64,000 bases of DNA, from the NCBI RefSeq assembly GCF_027627575.1, contig NZ_CP114065.1, positions 7,502,001 to 7,566,000 of the forward strand. The letters run 5' to 3'. This DNA comes from Kribbella sp. CA-293567 (GTDB taxonomy: Bacteria > Actinomycetota > Actinomycetes > Propionibacteriales > Kribbellaceae). Below are positions 9,101 through 21,100 of this stretch, one piece after another. The notes under the pieces were generated by a model. The model searched no databases, was not told the DNA's origin, and saw nothing but the letters and a program-made list of their open reading frames with translations. The position numbers and the translations under genes were made by a program. How positions within the stretch are numbered: position 1 is the first letter of the stretch; every line of letters starts with the position of its first letter.

Positions 9101-12100
9101 CGCCGGTCCGCGTCCAGGTGCTGTTGGCCCGGTCCACGACGTACTGGTACGGCGTCGGTCGGCCGTTGTCGAGCACCGGGAAGCCTTGTTCGGTGAGGTT
9201 TCCGGCCCGGTTGTACTGGTGGTACTCGCCGTTGCGCGGGCTGCCGCCGGCGACGTGGACCTCGATCCTGGCGTTGCCCTGGGCATCGACCGTGACGCGG
9301 TGCGGCGTCGGCATCGCCGTACCGTGCAGGTCGGTCCAGGTGGCGATCCCGTTCTGGTCGTGGGTGACCCGGCCACCCAGCTGACCGGCGCCGAGCGGGT
9401 CGAGATCGGTGACCTGCCGCACCGGTACGCCGTGCAGGTCGAAGACGTCGTGACCGCCGGGCCGGGGAACGGTGATCTCGCCCGCCGCGGCGTTGACCAC
9501 AGGCTGGCGGCCCGGGATCGGCTGGTAGGCGCCGTCGACCCGCTGAGCACCTTGGGCGCCGATCTCGAGGAAGCCCTGTTCGCCGTGCAGCGTGACGGCG
9601 ACACCGTGTGCCTGGTGAGCGCCGTCGGCGTCGTATACGCGGTAGTTGCCGCCGTCGACGGCCCGGTAGCCGCCGTTGCCGATCAGCTCGATCGTGCCAG
9701 GACCCGGTGCGTCGGCGCGGGTCACCAGGCTGACGTTGCCGTGCACGTCATGGACGGCGATCAGTTGCTGGTTCGGCTGGATCCCCGGCTGGTGCAGCGG
9801 GATCCGCCGGTCGATCGCGAGCCCCGCGTCGTCGAACGTGCGAGCGATCCCGTTGCCCGGATCGGTGAGCCGGAAGCCGCCGCCGGGCAGCACGTCGACC
9901 TGGTGCGGCAGCTGTGCGCCGAGATTGTCGACGAACGAGACGTTGCCGCCCTCGGCGCGGAACAGGTAGACCTGCCCGTTCGGGAAGTCCGCGTGGGCGA
10001 CCTGGACGCCGGTACCCTGCCGGACGCCGTTCTGGCCGAACCACTGGACGTCGTTGAGCCCGTCGTCGACCACCATCGTCTGCCCGTTCGGCAGCTGGGT
10101 GGTGTGCGTGTTCGGGATCGGCGTACCGGTCGCGTCGACCAGGCGGACGCCGCCGGCCGGGTTCGGCTCGACGAAACGCACCGGCTGCAGACCCTGCGCG
10201 TCGACGACCGCGAGTCCGTCGTTGACGCGTACGCCGTCCGGCCCGTACCGCTGACTGTTGCCCTGGGCATCGTTAACCCGGAAACTGCCGCCCGGAAGGT
10301 CCTGCACCTGGAGGTGCTGGGCGTTCGGACCGGTGAGGTGCGGCTGACCACCGACCGGATGAACCAGGGCGTGCCCGTTGTTCACCCCGGTCAGGTGCAG
10401 CTGCGCGTCGACCCGGACACCGGCTGCGTCGTACCCGAAGGAGCGGTTGCCGTCGGTGACCCGGAAGCCGTTGCCGGGCAGCAGGTCCACCGTCTGGCCG
10501 GGGACCTGATTGCCTTGCAGGTCCACCAGGCGGTGGCCGTTGACCAGGTCGACCTCGACGAACCGGTCGCCCCGGAGTCCGTTGCCGTCGACAACGGATC
10601 GGCCGTCGCCCAGATGGATGCCGTCCGCGCCGTACCGCTGCGCCTGGCCATCGGCACCGTAGACCCGGAAGCCACCGTCGTCGAGGGCGCGGACAACGAA
10701 GTCGTCGGCGCCGTCACCGATCAGTTCCAGACCGCCGTCGGGCTGCCGGACGACGAACCGGTCGGGTGCGCCGGCCAGGCCGAAGTGCTCCTCGACCAGC
10801 TGGCCCTGACCGTCGAAGTGGCTCGTCCGGTTGCCCACGGTGACCTGGTGGCCGGCCGGAGGCTGCGGCGAGGACCAGGCGCTGCCGCCGCCGACCAGTC
10901 GCGGCCGCTCGGCGATCGAGGTGGTCAGCAGGTCGTCCAACTGCTGCTGCAGGCCGTCGAACTGTACGCCGTGCTTGGCGTCGAAGGCCTGCTTCGCGAC
11001 GTCGAGGTTGTGCTGCGCGGTCTGCAGGTCGATCCGTGCCTGGTGGCCGACCGACAGCCCGCTCGACGGCCCGTCGGGGCGCGCTCCCAGTTCGTCGTAC
11101 CTCGCCAGTGCGGCGCGGTAGTCGTTCTGGGCCTTCTGTACCGAGGTGAAGTCGTCGATCCGCACCGTCAGGGCCGCGTCGGTGTCGCCGGCCTTCCGCA
11201 GCACGTCGATCCGCGCCAGGCTGTCGGCTTCCCAGACCTCGCTCATCGACTTGGTGGCCGGAGCGCCCTTCCAGGACGCCGGCTCCATCCGGCCGGCCAG
11301 CAGATCGCTGTTGTGCAACACGTTGCCGCGCAGGTCGGCGGCGATGTGCTTGAAGTCGGTCCTGCTCCAGGTCTTGTCGAACGAGGTGACCCCGTCCGCC
11401 GCGACGGTGACCCGGACCGAGTCGGCGTCGGCGTCGCGCAGGACGGTGATGGTCAGGTCGTCGGCGTAACCGGCCTTACTGACGGTGATCGTGTTGGTCA
11501 GCCCGTCGGTGCTCAGCACGGACTTCGAGGTGACGGTCTCCAGCCCGGTGAACTTGCGCAGGTTGTCCAACTCGAACGACTTCGCGAAGTCGGCGAAGGC
11601 CGACTCCGACGACATCCCCGGCCACTTGGCGGTGATCAGACTCTCGTACGACGAGACCGGGATCTGCTCGGCCCGGACCGGGATGATCGTCATTCCGTTC
11701 TCGACCCGGTTCGGGCCGGTCCGCTGCAGCGTGGTCGGCGCCAGCGTGACCTCCCACTGGCTCTGGTTCCAGGCGCGGGCCTCGTCCGGCAGTGCCTGGT
11801 AGCCCGGCGGGTAGGACATCGCCAGCTTGCCGTGCCCGGCCGGTACCTCGATCTCGAAGACGAACCGGTTGCTCGCGACGCCGTTCCTGGCCCACTCCTC
11901 CTGGAACTTGATGTTGTTCGAGGTCGAGCTCGGCAACCGGTCGACGAACTCGTCGGCCCTGGCACTGACCGGGTCCATCGAGACCCCGCGGTAGAGCGTC
12001 ACGTCGGCGTCGGGACCGCGCAGCCGCAGGTCGCTGGTGACGTCGGCGAAGTTCTTCGCCTTGCCGATCAGGGTGCCGTCCGCCAGCGCGAGCGGGTTCA

Positions 12101-15100
12101 CGTACCCCTCGAAACCACGCTTGGAGGTGAAGGAGCCGCCCATCACGTCCTTCATCAGGTTCTCGACGGCCTTGTTCTCGGCGGCCGCGGTCAGATGCGT
12201 GCGGGACAGGTCGACCTGGTTGGTCCAGTGCACCGGGTTGCCGTGGATGTTGGCCGGCAGCACGGGCGCCGGCAGGTGCGCGGTACTGGTCGGTGCCGGG
12301 CCGTGGAAGCTGCCGTCGCGGCCGTACCGAAGCGGTCCGCCCGGGGTGGCCACGAACAGCTCGTCGCCGACCACCTTCATCGGCCAGACGCCGCCGTCGT
12401 GGAGAGTGCCGTCCAGCTGGCCCGCCATCCCCTTGAGATTGGCGACCTCACCGGCCAGCGGGCCGTCGGCCAGGTGAATCGTGTGTCCGGTCAGGTTCGG
12501 CCGGCCGAAGCCCTGCCGGAACGTCCAGGTCGCCGCGGTGTCGCCGTTGGCGGCCAGTTGGGTGACGGTGATCTCCCGGCCGCTCACCGACCCGCTGAAC
12601 TCACCCGCGCGAGTGCCGGTGAACTGCACCGTTCCGTTCTCGACCTGGTAGGAGACACCACCACCCGGTACCTCGAACTGCCGGCCGGCGCCGGGCAGCT
12701 TCGGCTTCTTCGCCACCTGGCCGAGGTCGTCCATCAGCTGGTCGGGATCCATCGAGTACTTGCGCTTGAAACCGAGCTTGGAGACGTCCAGATCGGCCTG
12801 CGCCGCGTGCAGGTCGAGCCGCACCTGGTCGCCCACCGAGATCCCGCCACCGGAGGAGCCACCGTCGGGACGGCCGCCGTGCAGACCGGCGTTCAGCTCG
12901 GCCTGCTTCAGGTTGTACTCGTTCTGCCGGATCCGGGAGAAGTCCTCCATCTTGACGGCGATCGTCGCCTCGGAGTCACCGGCCTGGCGGAAGACCTTCG
13001 CCTGGGCGGCCAGCTCGGCGTTCCAGTCGGCGCTGAGCGGCTGCTTGTTCCACGCGGCCGGCTTCGACATGCTCACGAACAGGTCGTGGTCGTGCAGCGT
13101 GCCGGCCTTCAGGTCGGTCGCGATGTTGCCGAACTGCTCCTTGCTCCAGCTGTGGTTGAAGCTGGTCTTCCCGTCGGCCGTCACGGTGACCCGGACCGCG
13201 TCGGCGTCCACGTCCCGGCTGACCCGGATCGTCAGGTCGTGGCCGCTCAGGCCGGGCTTGCTGACGACGATCTCGTTGACCAGGTCGTCGGTCACCTTCG
13301 AGGTCGCCGTCACGTCGGCCATGCCCGGGAACTTCCGCAGGTTCGCCTGGTCGAAGCCCCGGGCGAAGTCGTCGAAGGCCGCCGCGGACGACATCCCCGG
13401 CCACTTCGCGCCGATCAGCGCGTCGAGCCGGCTCTCCGGGATCTGCGTCGCCCGGACCGGGATGACGGTCATCCCGTCCTGGACGAACGAGTCGCCGGTC
13501 CGCTGCAGCACGGTCGGCGACAGCGTCACCTCGAACTGCCCCTGGTTCCAGGCCTTCGCTTCGTTGAGGCCCGGCTTGTAGCCGTCCGGGTAGGACATCG
13601 ACAGCTTGCCGTGCCCCGGCGGTACGTCGATCTGGAAGACCACCCGCTTGGTCAGATCGGCATCCTTGGCCCAGGTCTTCTGGAACTCCCAGTTGCTCGA
13701 CGTCGACGCGGGCAGCCGCTCGACGAAGCTGCTGCCCTTCGCGGAGGCCGGGTCCATCGCCACGCCGCGGTACACGGTGGTGTTCCCGACCGGGCCGTCG
13801 AACAGCACGTCCTTGGCGACCTCGTTGAAGCTGCGGACGTCGTTGGTCAGCTGGCGGCTCTGCGCCAGCGGGTCGACGTACCCGTCGAAGCCCCGCTTCG
13901 AGGTGAAGGCACCTTCGCGGATCTTCACCATCATGTCGCTGACGTGGTCGTACTTCGCGGCGGCGGTCAGATGGGTGCGGGACAGGTCGGCCTGCGCGGT
14001 CCAGCGGGCCAGGTCGTCGCCGGCCAGGTGCATCGGGGGCACCGGCTCGGCCAGCTTGCCGGTCAGGGTCTTCTCGATGTGCAGGAAGTTGCCGCCGCGG
14101 TCGTAGACCTGGGCCCCGGCCGAGGACGGTACCTGGAAGTTGTCCTGGTAGTACCGGGTCGGCAGTTCGTTGCCGTGAGCATCGAACGTCGATCCGTTCG
14201 ACGGCCGGCCGGTGTCGACGTCGGTACGCAGCCGCTGACCGTCGAAGGCACCGCCGTTCAGGGTCAGCTCGTCGGACTTCAGGATCGGGAAGTTCCTGGC
14301 GTTGAGCTCGTAGTCCAGGGTCCGGACGACGGCACCGTCGGCATTGGTCTCGGTGATCCGCAGGGCCCGGCCGTCGAGCACTCCCTCGAACGCGTCGGCC
14401 CGGGCGCCGTTGAAGCTGACCGACGTGCCGTCGAGCTTGAACATCGCCCCGCCCTCGGGGACCGGGAACTGGCTCGGGGCTCCACCCGGCAGCCGTGGCC
14501 GGTCCTTCAGCGACTGCTGCAGAAGGTCGTCCAGCTGCTGCTGCAGACCGTCGGGCTCCATCCCGTGCTTGGCCTGGAACGAGCTCTTCGCCAGGCTCAG
14601 GTCGGCCTCGGCCTGGCCGAGCTGGATCCGCATCTGGATGCCGACCGGCAGGTCGCTGGAGGTGCCGTCGAAGCGATGACCGTGCTCGGCCAGGTCCTGC
14701 AGCGAGCGGTCGACGTTGAGCTGCGCCTGCTGGACCTGACGGAAGTCGTCCATCCGGGCGTGCACGACCGCGTCGCTCTCACCGGGCTTGCGGAACACGT
14801 TGGTCTTGGCCGCGAGGTCGTCCTCCCAGGCGGTGCCCAGGTCGGCCTGCTTGCCCTTGCCCTTGAGGTCGAGAGGAGCCGACTCGACCACGTCGTCCGC
14901 CCACGCGGCGGGCTGCGGCAGGTTGATGAACTGCTCGTTGTTGTGCAGTACGCCGCCCCGCAGGTCCGTGGCCAGGTCGGAGAACTGCGGCCCGCTCCAG
15001 CTCTTGTCGAACTTCGTCAGGCCGTCCGCTTCCACCGTCACCCGGACCGAGTCGGCCTGCGGGTCACGGGTCACGGTGATGTGCATGTCGTTGCCTTGGG

Positions 15101-18100
15101 CACCGGGCTTGCCGACGGTGATCCTGTTGACCAGCCCGTCGCTGCTGAGCACGGACTTCGAGGTGACGTTCTGCAGGTCGGGGAACTGCCGCAGCGCGGT
15201 CAGCTCGAAGGACTTCGCGAAGTCGTCGAACGCCGTCGCGGACGACAGCCCGGGCCACTTCTGGGTGATCACGTCGTTGTACGCCGACGGCGGGATCAGC
15301 TCGGCCCTGACCGGGATCACCGTGATCCCGTTGTCCAGCGTCCGGCTCGGCCCGGTCCGGACCAGGTTGGTCGGCGCCAGCGTGACCTCGAACTGGTCCT
15401 GGTTCCACGCCTTCGCCTCACCGGCGCCGGGCTTGTACCCGTCGGGGTAGGACATCGACAGCTTGTTGTGCCCCGGCGGTACGTCGATCTCGAAGACCAC
15501 CCGGTTGCTGTTCACCCCGTTCTTCGCCCACTCGTCCTGGAACTTCACCGTGCTCGACGTGGACAGCGGCAGCCGCTCGGTGAACAGGTCGGCCTTCGCG
15601 GCCGCGGGGTCCATCGACACTCCGCGGTACAGGGTGATGTTGTCGGCCGGGCCCTTGGTCAGCAGGTCCTGGGTGACGCTGTGGAAGTTCTGCATCTTGC
15701 CCAGCAGCGTGCCGTCCGCCAGCGCCGACGGGTTGACGAAGCCGCCGTACCCCTTCTTGGAGGTGAAGCTGCCGCCGGCCACGTCCTTCATCAGGTTCTC
15801 GACGGCCTTGTTCGAGCCGGCCTCGCCCAGGTGCGTCCGGGACAGATCGGCCTGCGCGGTCCAGCGGGCCGCGTTCTCACCGGTCAGACCGGCCGGCAGG
15901 ACCGGTCGGCCGAGCTGATCGCCGGGGTGCGCGACGGGGCCCTGGAAGAAGCCGTCGCGGTCGTACTTGAAGACGCCGTCCGGCCGGGCGACGACGATCT
16001 CGTCACCACTGGCCTTGACCGGCATTCCACCCCGGACGTCGTCGACGATGCCGTCGAGCTTGCCCGCGGTGCCCTGCAGGTCGAGGAACTTGCCGGCCAG
16101 TGGCCCGTCGCCGAGCGTCAGCGTCTCGCCGATCACGCTCGGCCGGAAGCCGGGCTTCAGCGTCCAGGAGTGCAGCACGAGGTCGTCGGCGCCGAGCTTC
16201 TGGACCAGCATGTTGCCGTCGGCCCCTGTTTGCAGGCGGAACGAGCCCGCGCCGTCGCCGGCCAGCGTGAAGGCCCGGCCGTCGCGGACCAGCTGGACGC
16301 CGTCCGCGCCCGGCAGGTCGATGCCGCGTCCCGGTCGGCCGGTTCCGCCCAGCAGCCCCGGGTGCGACTGCAGGTCGAGGGTCCGGAGCATCTGCAGCCA
16401 GTCGGCGGTCGCGTCCGCGTCCAGGTTGTGCAGCTGGGTGAAGACCGCCTTGGCCTCGACCAGTTGCTGCTCGGCCAGCTGGAGCTCGAGTTTCGCCTGG
16501 TCCCCGACCGACGGCGCGTTCGACGAACCGTCCACCCGCCCGGTCTGCGGCCCGAAGTCCCGCTTGATCGAGTCGAGCTCGAGCTGCGCCTTCTCGACCC
16601 CGGTCCAGTCGTCCATCCGCTGCAGGACCTGGGCGTCGCTGACGCCCTCGCCACGGAACGGCTCGGCCTTCTGCCACTGCCACGGTTGCGGCAGGTTCAT
16701 GAACTGCTCGTTGTTGTGCAGGACGCCGCCGCGCAGGTCGGTGGCGAGGTGCTTGAAGTCGGTCTTGCTCCAGGTCTGGTCGAACTTGTTGACCCCGTCC
16801 GAGGCGACCGTGACCCGGACCGAGTCCGCCTTCGGATCGCGCATCACGGTGATCGTCAGCTCGTCGCGGAAACCCGGCTTGCTGACCGTGGTGGTGTGGG
16901 TCAGGCCGTCGGTGCTGAGAACGGACTTCGCGGCCACGTTCTCCAGGTCGGGGAACTGCCGCAGCGCGGTCAGCTCGAACGACTTCACGAAGTCCCCGAA
17001 CGCCGTCTCCGACGAGAGTCCGGGCCACTTGGCGTTGATCACGTCGTGGTACGACGACGGCGGGATCTGCCGGGCCTGCACCGGGATGACGGTGACGCCG
17101 TTGTCCAGCGTGCGGTTCGGGCCGGTCCGCACCAGCGTGGTCGGCGACAACGTCACCTCGAACTGGCTGGCGTTGACCTCGGGCGCATCGCCCTTCACCG
17201 GCTTGTAGCCCTCGGGATACGACATCGCCAGCTTGCTGTGCCCCGGCGGTACGTCGATCTCGAAGACCACCCGGTTGCTGTTCACCCCGTTCTTGGCCCA
17301 CTCGTCCTGGAACTTCATCGAGGCCGAGGTGGAGATCGGCAGCCGCTCGGTGAAGGCGCCCGCCTTCGCGCTGCCCGGGTCCATCGACACCCCGCGGTAC
17401 ACGGTGATGCTGTCCTCGGGCCCCTTGAAGGCCAGGTCCTTGGCCATCGTGTCGAAGGTGTGCACCTTCGACACCAGGGTGCCGTCCTTCAGCGACTGCG
17501 GGTTGACGTAGCCCTCGAAGCCCTTCTTCGAGGTGAACGATCCGCCCGCGACGTCCTTCATCAGCAGGTCGAGGTTCCTGTTCTGCGCCGCCGCCGTGAG
17601 ATGCGTCCGGGAGATGTCCGCCTGCGCGTTCCACCGGGTCAGGGCGTCGTCGGTCAGGTTCGCCGGCGGAACCGGCTTGGGCAGGTCGCCGGCGATGGCC
17701 GGGGCGCCCCCGTGGAAGCTGCCGGACCGGTCGTAGACCAGCGGCCCGTTCGGCGAGGCCACCACGAAGCCGTCGTCGGTCAGCTTCACCGGCAGCTTGT
17801 TGCCGCGCAGGTCGGTCACCAGGGCCTGGTCGAACGACCCCATCCGGCCTTCCAGACTGATCGGCCGGCCGTCGAACATCCCGCCGTTCAGCGGGAACGA
17901 CTCGCCGATCTGGTTCGCCCGGCCGCCGAAGCCGAGCGAGTAGGTCCAGTTGTGCGCGACCTTGCCGCCGGCACCGAGCTCGGTGATGGTCAGGATCTTG
18001 CCGTCGAGCGAGCTGCTGAACGCGTCCGCCTTCGGTCCGGAGAAGGTGACCTGCCCACCGTTCAGCTCGAACTTCATCCCTCCGCCGCCCGGCAGGTCGA

Positions 18101-21100
18101 AGCTCTTGCTGACGCCGCCGAGCAGCCGCGGACGTTCCTTCAGCGAGTCCAGGGTGAGCTTGTCGAGCTGCTGCTGGATGCCGTCGGCGTCCAGTCCGTG
18201 CTTGCTCTCGAAGGCGGTCTTCGCGTTGTTCAGGTCGGCCTCGGCCGCTCGCAGGTCGAGGTGGACCTGGTCGCCGACGGCGGGGCCGGTCGAGGGTCCG
18301 TCGGCCCGGTGCCCGTGCACCGCGACATTGTCCAGCGCGTTGTCGAAGTGGGTCTGCGCCCGCTGGACCGGAGCGAAGTCGGCCATCTTGGTGCTGACCA
18401 TCGCGTCGGTGTCGCCGGGCTTGCGGAACACCCCGGCCTTCGCGGCCAGGTCGGCGTCCCAGGCGGCGCTGAGCGGCTGGTGGTCCAGCTTGCCCTGCGC
18501 GTTGTAGTGGAAGCTGGTGCCCTTCGGGTCGGTCAGCTGGACACCGCCGTTGTCGAGCCGCCGGATCTTGACGTCCGGCGCGATCTCCCCGGTCAACGAG
18601 GTGACCCGGAACTCGCCGCCCGGTCGCGAGACCAGGATCTGGTCGGCCGGCCGCAGTACGCCGTCGGTCCTGGTCAGCCGCAGTCCCTGGTCGAGCACCA
18701 GGCCCGAGCTGTCGAACCTGGTGGTCTGGCCGGTCGCCGTGTCGGTGAACCGAAGGTTGCCGCCGGCAAGTACATCCATGCGGCCGTCGGGGCCGCCGCC
18801 GTACAGGTTGTAGCTGGTCATGCCCCCTTCGGTGCGCTCGACCCTGACGTAGGCGCCGGGGCGGTCGGTCAGGCCGTTGAGGGGGATGTCGACCTTGCTG
18901 GCCAGGGTGTTGGTGCCGATGCCGGAGTTGCCGATGTCGGCACCCTTGGCCAGCGTGTACCCCGGGTCGCGGAAGCCGGGGTTGTGCGCGCCCAGGTTGG
19001 TGTTGAGCGTGGGGGTGTTCAGGCTCTGGGTGCCCAGGTTGTTCGCTGCCGGGGCCGGCTGCGGGTGCACCGGGACCAGTTGCTCGGGGATCGCGGAGGC
19101 GTGCGGGTTCACACCGTGGCCGGGGACTCCGACGTTGCCGGGGATCGTGGTACCGCCGGGGAGGCTGCCCGCGAGGTTGGTGGGCGGGACGTTGCTCGCG
19201 AGATTCGTGCCGCCGGGGAGGGGCGGAGTCGTCAGATTGGCCGCGCCGGGAAGGTTGGGTGCGGGGAGGTTGGTACCCGCGAGGTTCGTGGCGCCAGGCA
19301 GGTTCGGTGCCGGGAGGTTGGTGCCCGCAAGGTTTGCGGCGCCGGGAAGGTTCGGTGCCGGGAGATTGGTGCCCGCAAGGTTTGCGGCGCCAGGCAGGTT
19401 CGGTCCGGGGAGGTTCGTGCTCGCCAGGTTGGTGCCGCCTGGGAGGTTGGTGCCGGCCAGGTTGGTGGTGGGGAGGTTCGTGCTCGGGAGGTTGGTGACG
19501 CCCTGACCGTTGGCGTGCACGTTGGCCGGCTGGACGTGCAGGTCGACGGCGCGGTTCGGCAGGGCCACCTGCTGGATGTTGACCGTCGGCACGGTCGGGG
19601 TGTTCTGGGCGCCCGCGAGACCGGGGTTGTCGACCTTGATGGTGGTCGGCGCCGGCGTCTTGAAGTCCGCGCCGGCCAGGTTCACGTTGACGTTCACGTC
19701 CGTACCGGCCGGCTTGGCGGTGTGGATCGCGGGCGGGGTGACTCCCTGGCTGGTCGCACCGGGGTTGTGCACCAGGTCCAGCGCGGCGTTGATCCGGTCG
19801 ACCGCCGGTGGGTTCAGCGCCTGCAGGCCGTTGAAGTTGGCGGTGGTCGGCGTGTTCAGGATCTCGTCGATGCTGACCTTGAAGTGGTTGGCCTGGAAGC
19901 CGTTGGTGACACCGTCGCCGATCAGGTTGCCGAAGTTCGGCGACACGGTGGGCTGGTTGTTCCGGATGGCCGAGTTGGCCAGGTCGCTCAGCCCGGCGGA
20001 GGTGGCCGAGGGGGTCGGCACGTGCAGGGAGCCGATGTTGTTCAGCCCCGGCGCCTGGACGTTGACGTTGGTGAAGCTCGCGGAAGCGTTGAACTGCGGC
20101 GTACCGAGCTGCGGCGACGGGATGTCGGCGATCAGGCCGTTCGCGTTCATGGTCGGCGCGTTCACGTGCACCGGGGGTGGCGTCGCGCCGGTCGCCAGGT
20201 GCACCGGCAGGACCGGCGTACCGACCTGGGGCTGGACCAGGTTGCCGACGACGTTGGACGGCATCTGCGGCGCACCGATGTGGGGCGAGGGGATGTTCGT
20301 GGCGATCGGCGAGGTCGGGATGTTGGTTCCCGCGTTGGCCGGCAGGTGGAGGCCGGTCGGCGTGACCGTGGTCGGCGGGCTCACGCTGATCCCCAGGTCA
20401 CCGTTCTTGACCGCGCCCAGGTTGATGTTGATGTCGTCGATCGCGGTGAACGCGTGTCCGGCGTTGAAGCCGGCCCCCGCGGCGCCCTCGAAGCCCTTGA
20501 CGTTGATCAGCGGGATCCTGATCTCGGGCGTCTTCAGCTCGGTCACGAACTTGGACCAGCCACCTCCGGCGGCCGCGGTGTCGATCGGGACCGCGCCGAT
20601 ACCTCGGCCGACGGCAGCCACCGTCGGCATCCCGAAGACGTTCGTGCCCTGCAGGCCACGGCCGACCACGCCGACCTTGAGCGCCGAGGTGAACGACTGC
20701 CAGTGGCCCATCCCCAGCGCCCGGAAGGCACGGATCTCGTTGGCCGCGACCGGGAGGAAGATCCGGGTCCACTGCATGCCGCCGAAGTGGGCAGCGGTGA
20801 ACTTCCAGGTGTTGACGGCACCGGTGGCGATGCCCTTGCCGATGGTGCCCAGACCGCGGAACACCGTGCCCGGCAGGTTGGCGAACCCGGTTCCGAGACC
20901 CCTGATCCCGTTCAGCGCGACCTTGCCGAAGTTGTTGCCGAAGTTCGCGGCGTTGACCGGGAAGTTCCGGATGTTCTTGACCACGAACAGGCCGGTCTCA
21001 CGGATCGCGATGTTGGCCAGCGCCGGCATGCTCTTCAGGCCGGCCAGCAGTCCGTTGACCAGGAAGTCCTTGCTGAAGACCTGCCGGAAGGTCTGCGCGA

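Noticed and set aside
9000..11000. RHS/YD-repeat toxin
   Set aside because: The repeats do not show the characteristic YD pattern or an RHS core DPxGxxxxxxx motif; only loosely similar.
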